Part shown: one piece after another, positions 22,624-29,983 of the stretch
Layout of the letters: every line of letters begins with the position of its first letter
Position numbering within the stretch: the first letter of the stretch is position 1
Source: an uncultured Eubacteriales bacterium
GTDB taxonomy: Bacteria; Bacillota; Clostridia; Christensenellales; Aristaeellaceae
Direction of reading: 5' to 3'
DNA: 44,978 nucleotides
NCBI GenBank assembly: GCA_902800625.1
Contig: CADCFG010000015.1
Location: 62,302-107,279, forward strand
The notes under the pieces: generated by a model
Told to the model about the DNA's origin: nothing
Seen by the model: the letters and a program-made list of their open reading frames with translations, nothing else
The model's database searches: none
Made by a program: the position numbers and the translations under genes

Positions 22624-23571
22624 TCACAGCTTTTCCAGTATCCGAAGGCTGGCGCTTCTCGATCTTGGGTTCTGCGCCAGTTCATCCGCGCTGGCCGTGA
22701 TGGGCTTGCGGGTGATCAGCTTCACGGTGGGCTTCTTCCCGCAGACGCACACGGGGAAGGACTTGGGACAGGTGCAGGGGTCGGCCAGGCTTCTGAAGGT
22801 GTTTTTGACGATGCGGTCCTCCAGCGAGTGGAAGGTGATCACGCACAGCCGCCCGCCGGGGTTCAATAAACCGACCAAAGTCCGAATTGCTGGCTCCAGT
22901 GGGTCCAGCTCGTCGTTCACTGCGATGCGCAGCGCCTGGAAGGTGCGCCGGGCCGGGTGGCTGCCGTCCGTGAAGCGGAACTTCTTCGGGATGGCGGCGT
23001 CGATGATGTCCACCAGCTGGGACGTGGTTTCGACCGAAGTCTGTTTTCGACGGTCGCAGACCACCCGGGCGATCTGCCGCGCCCACTTCTCCTCGCCGTA
23101 GTCCCGCAGGATGCGGTTCAACTCGTCTTCGCTCCAGGTGTTCACGATCTCCCGCGCCGTCAGGCCCTGGCTCTGGTCCATGCGCATGTCCAGCACCGCG
23201 TCGTCGTGGTAGGAAAAGCCCCGCTCGCGCACGTCCAGCTGGTGGCTGGACACGCCCAGGTCGACAAGGATGCCATCCAGACCCCGGTCTATTTTGGCCT
23301 CCGCCAGCAGCGCGGGGGCGTCGTGGAAGTTGCCCCGCAGGCACGCAAAGCGGGCCGGGGTCTCGATGCCCCCCAGCCGCGTGGAGGCCGCCTCGATGGC
23401 GTCGGCGTCCCGGTCGATGCCGATGAGCAGGCCGCCTTCGCCCAGGCGCTTCAGTATCTCGGAGGAATGGCCCGCGCCGCCCAGGGTGCAGTCGAGATAG
23501 ACTCCGGTCGGTTTTATGTTCAGCCCGTCCAGGCATTCGTTCAGCAGGACGGGGAGATGGTGAAATTCCAT
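22624..23571 (-). CDS. rsmH: 16S rRNA (cytosine1402-N4)-methyltransferase
   Basis: RsmH (MraW) methylates N4 of C1402 in 16S rRNA. The 315-residue protein starts with the typical EFHHLPVLLNE, followed by VYLDCTLGGAGHSSEIL (SAM site, about 24-40), DLGVSSHQLD, FRFTDGSHPARRTFQALRI and the C-terminal PGGRLCVITFHSLEDRIVK. The ATG at 23571 has GAGGGAG 6 bases upstream and begins the conserved N-terminus. In most Firmicutes rsmH sits in the division and cell wall (dcw) cluster after mraZ; here it heads a block of RNA modification genes. Confidence 0.96.
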   Translation of the reverse strand: MEFHHLPVLLNECLDGLNIKPTGVYLDCTLGGAGHSSEILKRLGEGGLLIGIDRDADAIEAASTRLGGIETPARFACLRGNFHDAPALLAEAKIDRGLDGILVDLGVSSHQLDVRERGFSYHDDAVLDMRMDQSQGLTAREIVNTWSEDELNRILRDYGEEKWARQIARVVCDRRKQTSVETTSQLVDIIDAAIPKKFRFTDGSHPARRTFQALRIAVNDELDPLEPAIRTLVGLLNPGGRLCVITFHSLEDRIVKNTFRSLADPCTCPKSFPVCVCGKKPTVKLITRKPITASADELAQNPRSRSASLRILEKL

Positions 23572-23606
23572 GTGAACTCCCTCGAAAGTGATATGATAAT
23601 ATAAAT

Positions 23607-23771
23607 CGTTCCCGGCGGCGTGTACGCCGGGAACGGTGGTAATTTTTCCGAAGGGAAATCCCATTTGCCCGAAGGAAAAATTCCAACCTTGCGGATTTGA
23701 CGGCCGGAGTTCCAAGGGAACTCAAGTCAAATCCGGAGGGGGCGGCAGTGGAGGGGGAGCTTGCTCCCCCT
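23607..23771. repeat. four successive perfect inverted repeats between trpS and rsmH
   Basis: In about 165 bases lie: CGTTCCCGGCG (23607-23617) / CGCCGGGAACG (23625-23635); AATTTTTCC (23641-23649) / GGAAAAATT (23674-23682); CGGATTTGAC (23692-23701) / GTCAAATCCG (23726-23735), which encloses GAGTTCC / GGAACTC (23707-23723); and AGGGGGAGC / GCTCCCCCT (23752-23771). The last lies just past the trpS stop and may act as its terminator. The others are unexplained. Confidence 0.7.
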
Positions 23772-23776
23772 TTGCA

Positions 23777-24787
23777 TCAAATCTTCCACGGCGCGATGCC
23801 CAGCTTCTTGCGCACCTTGAGCATCGTGCGGTGGGCGATGGCGCCGGCGCGCTCCCGGCCGGAATCCATCACTTGCTGCAGGTAGGCTTTGTCGGCGGAG
23901 ATGCGGTCGTACTCGCTCTGGATGGGCGAGAGCGTCTCGATCACCGCGTCGGCCACGGCGTCCTTGAACTTGCCGTAGCCCTGGCCGTCGTACTCGGCGG
24001 TGATGTCGTCCATGCTCTTGCCGGTCAGCGCGGACAGGATGCTCATCAGGTTGGCCACGCCGGGCTGCTTCTCCGGGTCGAACACCACGCGGTTCTCGCA
24101 GTCCGTCACGGCGCGGCGCACCTTCTTGCGGATCACGTCGGGCTTGTCCAGGATGGCGATGTAGGTGTCCTCCGGGTCGGACTTGCTCATCTTGCGGGTG
24201 GGCTCCTGCAGGCTCATCACCCGCGCGCCCACCTTGGGGAAGTAGCCTTCGGGGATGGTGAACACGTCGCCGTAGACGCCGTTGAAGCGCTCGGCGATGT
24301 CCCGGGCGATCTCCAGGTGCTGCTTCTGGTCCGCGCCGATGGGCACCAGGTCGGTCTGGTACAGCAGGATGTCCGCCGCCATCAGCACCGGATAGGTGAA
24401 CAGGCCGCAGTTGATGTTGTCGGCGTGCTTGGCTGACTTGTCCTTGAACTGGGTCATGCGGCTCATCTCGCCCATGTAGGTAAAGCAGTTCAGGATCCAA
24501 CCCAGCTCCGCGTGGGCGGCCACCTGGCTCTGGAAGTAGATGATGTTCTTCTCCGGGTCCAGGCCGCTGGCCAGGAAGATGGACATGGTGCGCAGGCAGG
24601 CCTTGCGCAGCTCGGCGGGGTTCTGGCGCACGGTCAGCGCGTGCAGGTCCACGATGGAGTACAGGCAGTCGTACTCGTCCTGCAGCAGCGAGAAATTGCG
24701 CAGCGCGCCGATGTAGTTGCCCAGCGTCAGGTTGCCCGTGGGCTGTATGCCGGAAAAGATGCGTTTCTTTTGAATCTGCTGTTCCAT
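23777..24787 (-). CDS. trpS: tryptophanyl-tRNA synthetase
   Basis: This 336-residue enzyme charges tRNA-Trp. It has FSGIQPTGNLTLGNYIG (11-27), with the HIGH-equivalent TLGN, then GLFTYPVLMAADILLY, GADQKQHLE and KMSKS at about 199-203, all typical of bacterial TrpRS. Length is normal. It has a consensus-like promoter only about 45 bases upstream, so there is no room for a T-box, unlike leuS in this window. Confidence 0.96.
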   Translation of the reverse strand: MEQQIQKKRIFSGIQPTGNLTLGNYIGALRNFSLLQDEYDCLYSIVDLHALTVRQNPAELRKACLRTMSIFLASGLDPEKNIIYFQSQVAAHAELGWILNCFTYMGEMSRMTQFKDKSAKHADNINCGLFTYPVLMAADILLYQTDLVPIGADQKQHLEIARDIAERFNGVYGDVFTIPEGYFPKVGARVMSLQEPTRKMSKSDPEDTYIAILDKPDVIRKKVRRAVTDCENRVVFDPEKQPGVANLMSILSALTGKSMDDITAEYDGQGYGKFKDAVADAVIETLSPIQSEYDRISADKAYLQQVMDSGRERAGAIAHRTMLKVRKKLGIAPWKI

Positions 24788-24830
24788 GGGTTGTTCCTCC
24801 GATTCTCAATAGGCATAATATTCTATTTTG

Positions 24831-24859
24831 ATTATAGCACGCTCGCAGGGGTGCGTCAA
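24831..24859 (-). promoter_or_regulatory. sigma-A promoter of trpS
   Basis: Minus strand: -35 TTGACG (24854-24859), 17-base spacer, -10 TATAAT (24831-24836), preceded by GTGC. Confidence 0.8.
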
Positions 24860-24935
24860 ATTTTTAATTAGGGAGTAGGGAGCGGGGAGCGGGGATGGCG
24901 GCTGCCGCGGGGCGGCAGCATATCCTACGGCCTGC

Positions 24936-26720
24936 TCACTGGTTCTTCTGCTCCGCAATGCGCTCCGCCAGGTCGTTCAGGTACACCCAGCGCTCGGTCT
25001 TGTGCTCCAGCTCCGCCTCCAGCGCCTGCTTCTGCCCGGTCAGCTCCTGCAGCTTCACATAGTCGCTGGCGTTCTGGGCGATGGCCTCGTCGCAGGCGGC
25101 GATCTGCGCCTCCAGGGCCTCGATGTCCGCGTCGATGGTGTCGTACTCCCGCTGCTCCTTGAAGCTGAACTTCAGCTTCTGCGGCCGGTTCTGGGGCTTC
25201 TGGGCGGGCGCGGCCTTCTTCGGCGCGGCGGCCTTTTCCTCCGCCTTTCGCTTCTTCAGGTAGTCGCCGTGGTTGCCCTCATAGCGGTTGACGACCCCGC
25301 CGGGCACCACCTCGAAGATGCTCCCGGCCACCTTGTCCAGGAACCAGCGGTCGTGGCTGACGGCGATCACCGCGCCGGGGAAGGTGTCCAGGTAGTCCTC
25401 CAGGATGGTCAGCGTCTCGATGTCCAGGTCGTTGGTGGGCTCGTCCAGCAGCAGTATGTTGGGCGCGGCCATCAGTATGCCCAGCAGGTACAGCCTGCGC
25501 CGCTCGCCGCCGGAAAGCCGTCCGATGGTGGAATACTGCAACTCCGGGGTGAACAGGAAACGCTCCAGCATCTGCGCGGCGGAGAAGCGGCCCTCCTCCG
25601 TGCGCACCTCCGAGGCGATTTCATGGATGTAGTCCCAGGGCCGCTGGCTCATGTCCAGCTCCCGGCCCTCCTGGGTGAAGTAGCCGATCTTCACCGTGCC
25701 GCCGTATTCCACCGTTCCGGAATCCGGCGGGAGCGTCCCGGCGATGAGGTTCAAAAGCGTGCTCTTGCCCGCGCCGTTGGGGCCGACGATGCCGATGCGG
25801 TCGTCCCGCAGCACGGTGTAGGAGAAATCGGCTATGACGGTCCTGCCGCCATAGGATTTACTGACATGGCCCAGCTCGATGGTCTTGCGGCCCAGTCGGG
25901 ACGCCGCCCCCGCCATGGCCACGGCGCTCTGCGCTTCCGGGCCGGTCTGGGCCTTCAGTGCCTCGTAGCGGGCGATGCGCTCGGTGGACTTGGTGGACCG
26001 CGCTTGGCAGCCCCGCATGATCCACTCCGTCTCCTTCTTCAAGAGCTGCTGGCGCTTGCGCTCGCTGGCGGCGGCCATCTCCAGCCGCTGGGCCTTCAAT
26101 TCCAGGTAGCCGGAGTACTTGGCGTCGTACAGGACCAGCTCTCCGTGGTCCAGTTCGGCGATCCTGTTGGTCACCCTGTCCAGGAAATAGCGGTCGTGGG
26201 TGACCATCACCAGCGCGCCGGTGAACCGCTGCAGCCGCTGCTCCAGCCAGGCCACCATGTCGCCGTCCAGGTGGTTCGTGGGCTCGTCCAGCACCAGGAT
26301 GTCCGCGGGGTGCACGAACACGCTGGCCAGGGCCACCCGCTTGCGCTGGCCGCCGGAGAGGGAGCCCACCTTCTTGTCGAAGTCGGTGATGCCCAGCTTC
26401 GTGAGGATCGTCCGCGCCTCATATTCGTTCAGCGCGCGGAATTCGGCGGGGAAGTCGGCAAACACCTGCTCCATCACGGTGTTGTCGTCGTCCATCCGGG
26501 GTGTCTGGGGCAGCCAGGCCAGCTGCACGTTGGGATCGCGGCTCACCCGGCCGGAATCTGCCGACTCCACCCCCGCCAGCACCTTCAAGAGCGTGCTCTT
26601 GCCGGTGCCGTTCACGCCGATCAGGCCCAGCCGGTCGCCGGCGTTCAGGTACAGCGTCACGTCCTGGAGCAGCTTCCTGTCGCCATAGTCCTTGGCGATG
26701 TGTTCAGCGGACAGCAGCAC
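24936..26720 (-). CDS. ABC-F family ATPase (Uup-like)
   Basis: This 594-residue soluble protein has two ATP-binding cassettes: GVNGTGKSTLLK with LSGGQRKRVALA in the first half, and GPNGAGKSTLLN with LSGGERRRLYLL in the second. A linker with basic helices joins them. A C-terminal coiled coil (about 520-594) follows a Lys-, Ala- and Pro-rich hinge, the Uup-type arrangement. ABC-F proteins act on ribosomes rather than in transport. The GTG at 26720 is chosen because AGGAGG lies 7 bases upstream and the conserved LLSAEHIAKDYG follows at once. A role in antibiotic protection cannot be excluded, but the Uup-like tail favours housekeeping. Confidence 0.9.
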   Translation of the reverse strand: MLLSAEHIAKDYGDRKLLQDVTLYLNAGDRLGLIGVNGTGKSTLLKVLAGVESADSGRVSRDPNVQLAWLPQTPRMDDDNTVMEQVFADFPAEFRALNEYEARTILTKLGITDFDKKVGSLSGGQRKRVALASVFVHPADILVLDEPTNHLDGDMVAWLEQRLQRFTGALVMVTHDRYFLDRVTNRIAELDHGELVLYDAKYSGYLELKAQRLEMAAASERKRQQLLKKETEWIMRGCQARSTKSTERIARYEALKAQTGPEAQSAVAMAGAASRLGRKTIELGHVSKSYGGRTVIADFSYTVLRDDRIGIVGPNGAGKSTLLNLIAGTLPPDSGTVEYGGTVKIGYFTQEGRELDMSQRPWDYIHEIASEVRTEEGRFSAAQMLERFLFTPELQYSTIGRLSGGERRRLYLLGILMAAPNILLLDEPTNDLDIETLTILEDYLDTFPGAVIAVSHDRWFLDKVAGSIFEVVPGGVVNRYEGNHGDYLKKRKAEEKAAAPKKAAPAQKPQNRPQKLKFSFKEQREYDTIDADIEALEAQIAACDEAIAQNASDYVKLQELTGQKQALEAELEHKTERWVYLNDLAERIAEQKNQ

Positions 26721-26752
26721 GAGCAAACCTCCTGTCAGGGTTGATTGCATGC

Positions 26753-26781
26753 TGCAGGGGCGCCTCAATGGCGCCCCTGCA
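26753..26781. terminator. 12-bp hairpin downstream of the GNAT gene
   Basis: TGCAGGGGCGCC (26753-26764) pairs perfectly with GGCGCCCCTGCA (26770-26781). It lies 15 bases past the stop of the GNAT gene and just before the ABC-F start. There is no T run. Confidence 0.5.
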
Positions 26782-26795
26782 GGGGACAAAACGGA

Positions 26796-27923
26796 TCAAT
26801 CCAGTTTCTTTAAAAAGCACCGCCTGCGTTTGTGCTGTTCGGTCTTGAAGAAGTTCCACTGGCTCTGCACCTTGTGGTTGGTCTCCAGCTGGGGGCCGGT
26901 CTCGGCCTTGGTGATGCCCATTTTGTGGCAGCCCTTCAGCACGTGGTTCAGCAGGATGGCGTTCACGGCCTTGTTCTGGTACTCCGGCGTCACCGCCACC
27001 AGGAACAAATCCAGCGTGTCGTTCACCTTCAGCGCCCGCAGCACGCCGATCCACCCCAGCGGGAACAGCCTGCCATGGCTCTTCTTCAGTGCCTTGGCCA
27101 TGCTGGGCGCGGACACGCCGAAGCCCACCAGCTCGTCGTGCTCGTCCAGCACGAAGCAGGCCAGCTCCGGGTTGATGAGGGGGATGAACTTTTTGGCGTA
27201 GCGGCGGATCTGCCGCTCGTCCAGGGGCACGGTGCCGTACAGGTCGGAATAGGCCGTGTTCACCAGCTGGAACACCTTTTCGATCAGCGGCGGGTAGTCC
27301 CGGCGGGATTTTGTCTCGGCGATGTGCAGGTTGGAGTATTTCATCACCCGCTCGGCCAGCTTGTCCATGCGGGTGCAGGTGTGCTCGTCATAGGGCACGT
27401 CGATCAGCATCTCCACCCAGTCCACGTCTTTCACGTATCCCAGGCGGGTGAGGTGGTCGACGTAATAGGGAAAGTTGTAGTAGGTGATGAACATGCTCCG
27501 GCGATCGAAGCCCTCCACCAGCATACCCTCCCGGTCCAGGTCGGTGAAGCCCAGCGGACCGTGCACCTCGTTGCAGCCCTTCTCCCGGGCGAAGTCCTCC
27601 ACGGTTTTGAACAGGGCGGAGGAGACTTCGAAGTCGTCGATGAAGTCCACCTGGGTGAAGCGCATGCGGCTCAGACCCCACTTCTCGTTGGCGCGCTTGC
27701 TGAGTATCGCGCCGATGCGGCCCACCACCTTGCCGTCCCGCCAGGCCAGCCAGCACTTCGCCTCGCAGTAGGAGAAGGCCGGGTTCTTCTTCGGGTTCCA
27801 GTCGTCCAGGTCGTCGCCGATCATGGCGGGGATGTACTGGGGCACGTCCTTGTACAGCACGTTCGGATAGTTGACGAATTTCTTCAGTTCTGAACGAGTC
27901 CTGACTTCCTTGATCTCGACCAT
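26796..27923 (-). CDS. GNAT-fold acyltransferase-like protein
   Basis: This protein of about 375 residues looks like a GNAT N-acetyltransferase. The C-terminal half has LDLFLVAVTPEYQNKAVNAILLNHVL, like the acetyl-CoA-binding V/I-x-P-x-x-x motif. The N-terminal half has CWLAWRDGKVVGRIGAI and GFTDLDREGMLVEGFD, and resembles large double-GNAT proteins found in many Clostridia and Bacteroidota. The start is set at 27923: the promoter at 27958-27986 excludes the longest frame, and GGGGGCGA lies 6 bases upstream. The ATG at 27938 is an alternative. The substrate is unknown. Confidence 0.75.
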   Translation of the reverse strand: MVEIKEVRTRSELKKFVNYPNVLYKDVPQYIPAMIGDDLDDWNPKKNPAFSYCEAKCWLAWRDGKVVGRIGAILSKRANEKWGLSRMRFTQVDFIDDFEVSSALFKTVEDFAREKGCNEVHGPLGFTDLDREGMLVEGFDRRSMFITYYNFPYYVDHLTRLGYVKDVDWVEMLIDVPYDEHTCTRMDKLAERVMKYSNLHIAETKSRRDYPPLIEKVFQLVNTAYSDLYGTVPLDERQIRRYAKKFIPLINPELACFVLDEHDELVGFGVSAPSMAKALKKSHGRLFPLGWIGVLRALKVNDTLDLFLVAVTPEYQNKAVNAILLNHVLKGCHKMGITKAETGPQLETNHKVQSQWNFFKTEQHKRRRCFLKKLD

Positions 27924-27957
27924 GCAAATCGCCCCCATGCATATCGCTCCCGGCACA

Positions 27958-27986
27958 AGTATAGCATAATCCCCGGGAATGTGCAA
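27958..27986 (-). promoter_or_regulatory. sigma-A promoter of the GNAT gene
   Basis: Minus strand: -35 TTGCAC (27981-27986), 17-base spacer, -10 TATACT (27958-27963). Confidence 0.7.
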
Positions 27987-28008
27987 ATCATTTGTTGCGC
28001 ATAAACAG

Positions 28009-28038
28009 GCGGGGACGGCGCTGGTGGGCCGTCCCCGC
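28009..28038 (-). terminator. terminator of the Bax-inhibitor-1 gene
   Basis: GCGGGGACGGC (28009-28019) pairs with GCCGTCCCCGC (28028-28038), 18 bases past the stop. On the minus strand CTGTTTATG follows, a weak T run. Confidence 0.6.
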
Positions 28039-28055
28039 GAAAGACGCTGTTCCGG

Positions 28056-28751
28056 TTACTTCCGCTTGCTGTCGCTCATGATGGCGACGATGCGCAAAAA
28101 CAGGTTGATGATGTCCAGGTACAGCGAGGCGGACAGGTCGATGGCGTTGTCCACCGTGCGGGCGCAGGTGTTGGCCCGGGCCCAGTCATAGCCGATGTAC
28201 AGCGAGAAGATGCCCGCGCCCAGCCACTCGTACACCATGCCGGCGCGGTTTTTGAACAGCAGCAGGCTGATCAGGCTGCCAACGATCGTGAACAGCAGCG
28301 AAAAGAACAGCACCCGGCCCAGCTTTAAGAAGAAGCCGGGGAACACCGTGCCCGCGATCATGAACGACAGCGTGACGATGGCCGTGATCAGCACGGCGCT
28401 CTTGATGATGCTCACCGGCACGCCGTGCAGCGACAGGCACAGCACCATGCCGATGGGCGCGGCGATCAGCGTGTAGCCCACGAAGCTCAGCGCCGGGCCG
28501 CCCTTGGACACCATGAAGTTGCCCGCGAGCACCAGCACGAAATAGCCGATCAGGAACACCCAGGGACTCATGTTGTAGACCAGCCGGATCACCTTTTCGG
28601 CGAACAGCGCCACCGTCAGGTAGTTCAGCACGAAGCCGTAGAGCAGCATGCCGCCGATGATCAGGTTGAATGCCCGCTCTGAGATCTCCACATCGCCTTC
28701 CCGCAGCGTTTGGCGTTCGGCCAGGATCATTTGAGAATTGCCAAGAGCCAT
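28056..28751 (-). CDS. Bax inhibitor-1 (YccA/TMBIM) family membrane protein
   Basis: This 231-residue protein has about seven membrane helices and ends with the BI-1 family pattern: YIGYDW (about 187-192), then TVDNAIDLSASLYLDIINLFLRI. The conserved acidic residues of the last helices are thought to gate calcium or proton leak in characterised members. AAGGAGG precedes the ATG, with a good promoter at 28784-28812. It is monocistronic and divergent from ddl. The bacterial role is poorly defined; membrane quality control with FtsH is known in proteobacterial YccA. Confidence 0.88.
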   Translation of the reverse strand: MALGNSQMILAERQTLREGDVEISERAFNLIIGGMLLYGFVLNYLTVALFAEKVIRLVYNMSPWVFLIGYFVLVLAGNFMVSKGGPALSFVGYTLIAAPIGMVLCLSLHGVPVSIIKSAVLITAIVTLSFMIAGTVFPGFFLKLGRVLFFSLLFTIVGSLISLLLFKNRAGMVYEWLGAGIFSLYIGYDWARANTCARTVDNAIDLSASLYLDIINLFLRIVAIMSDSKRK

Positions 28752-28783
28752 TTCAGGACCTCCTTGTATATTTCGTTTCCCAT

Positions 28784-28812
28784 ATTTTAACCAAACTTTC
28801 CCTTCCTGTCAA
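28784..28812 (-). promoter_or_regulatory. sigma-A promoter of the Bax-inhibitor-1 gene
   Basis: Minus strand: -35 TTGACA (28807-28812), 17-base spacer, -10 TAAAAT (28784-28789). Confidence 0.75.
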
Positions 28813-28896
28813 CCGCTCCGCACGCCCGGCGAAGAGAAAGCATACTGTTAAATATAACGCCTTTTCAGAAAAAGGGCGGTTGCGGGTATATTTTTG

Positions 28897-28905
28897 TGCT
28901 ATAAT
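28897..28905 (+). promoter_or_regulatory. extended -10 promoter of ddl-murF
   Basis: TGCTATAAT: a consensus -10 (28900-28905) with the TG extension one base upstream. No good -35 is present at the right distance, which fits an extended -10 promoter. The ddl ATG is 34 bases further on. Confidence 0.65.
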
Positions 28906-28939
28906 GACTAAGATCACTGTAAATTGGAGGCAATCGCCT

Positions 28940-29983
28940 ATGAAAATAGTGGTGCTGTGCGGCGGGTTGAGCATGGAGCGCAACGTCTCCATCACCAGCG
29001 GCACGCTGATTTGCAAGGCCCTGCGCAAGCTGGGCCACAGGGCCGTGCTGGTAGATATGTTCTACGGCCTGGAGGACGTCAATACACCCATTGACGAGCT
29101 GTTTGACAACCTGCCCCCGGTGGAGACGGTGCCCGTGGCGGGCGAGCCGGACCTGGAGGCGGTGAAGGCGTCCCGCAAGTGGCAAAGCCCCAGCATGGTG
29201 GGCAAGGGCGTCTTTGAACTGTGCGCCCTGGCGGATGTGGTGTTCCTGGGCCTGCACGGGGCCTGCGGCGAGGACGGCCGCATCCAGGCCGCGCTGGAGC
29301 TGATGGGCATTCCCTACACCGGCAGCGGCTATCTGGGCAGCGCCCTGGCCATGGACAAAGACCTGACCAAGCAGCTGGTCAGCGCGGCGGGGGTGCGCAC
29401 GCCCAAGTGGCGCATCGCCAGCTACAGCCGAGAGCCCGTGGAGCAGATGGCTGCGTCCGTGGACCTGCCCTGCGTGGTGAAGCCCGTGGACAGCGGCTCC
29501 AGCATTGGCGTGGCCATTCCCCATACGAAGGAGGAACTGCTCAGTGCCCTGGAGGCCAACCGGCACCTGGGCCGGGTGATCCTGGAGCAGTATGTCGAGG
29601 GTCGGGAGATCGACGTGGGCGTGCTGATGGGCACGAGCCTGCCCTCCATCGAGATCATCCCCAAGCAGGGCTTCTATGACTATCGCAACAAGTACGAGGC
29701 CGGGGCCACGCTGGAAATCTGCCCCACGCCCATCGACCCGAAGATCGAGGAGAAGCTGCGGGAGACGGCGCTGAAGGTGCACCTGCTGCTGGGGCTCAGG
29801 ACCTATTCCCGGTCGGACTTCATCGTGGACAAGGCCGGGGACGTGTACTTCCTGGAGATCAACACCCTGCCGGGCATGACCCCCACGAGCCTGATGCCCC
29901 AGGAGGCCGCGGCCGTGGGCATTGACTATGAGCAGCTGTGCCAGAGGATCGTGGACGACGCCATGGGAGGTGCGAGGGCCTGA
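28940..29983 (+). CDS. ddl: D-alanine--D-alanine ligase
   Basis: This 347-residue ATP-grasp enzyme joins two D-alanines for the peptidoglycan stem. It starts KIVVLCGGLSMERNVSITSG, and has LHGACGEDGRIQAALE, YTGSGYLGSALAMDK, CVVKPVDSGSSIGV, ILEQYVEGREIDVGVL and the C-terminal FLEINTLPGMTPTSL. The Tyr in EQYVEGRE fits a D-Ala-D-Ala ligase rather than a D-Ala-D-Lac (vancomycin resistance) ligase. The ATG at 28940 has GGAGGCAA upstream. Its stop overlaps the murF start (TGATG), so the two are translated together. Confidence 0.95.
   Translation: MKIVVLCGGLSMERNVSITSGTLICKALRKLGHRAVLVDMFYGLEDVNTPIDELFDNLPPVETVPVAGEPDLEAVKASRKWQSPSMVGKGVFELCALADVVFLGLHGACGEDGRIQAALELMGIPYTGSGYLGSALAMDKDLTKQLVSAAGVRTPKWRIASYSREPVEQMAASVDLPCVVKPVDSGSSIGVAIPHTKEELLSALEANRHLGRVILEQYVEGREIDVGVLMGTSLPSIEIIPKQGFYDYRNKYEAGATLEICPTPIDPKIEEKLRETALKVHLLLGLRTYSRSDFIVDKAGDVYFLEINTLPGMTPTSLMPQEAAAVGIDYEQLCQRIVDDAMGGARA

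Noticed and set aside
24936..26720. ABC-F gene as an antibiotic resistance determinant
   Set aside because: The C-terminal coiled coil and charged hinge are of the Uup housekeeping type; nothing in the sequence indicates a resistance subfamily.
27924..27986. Longer N-terminus of the GNAT protein
   Set aside because: The first codon lies in the -35 box of a good promoter, so it would not be transcribed.
28940..29983. ddl as a vancomycin-resistance type D-Ala-D-Lac ligase
   Set aside because: The residue that distinguishes the two types is Tyr (EQYVEGRE), as in D-Ala-D-Ala ligases, and no vanH or vanX is adjacent.
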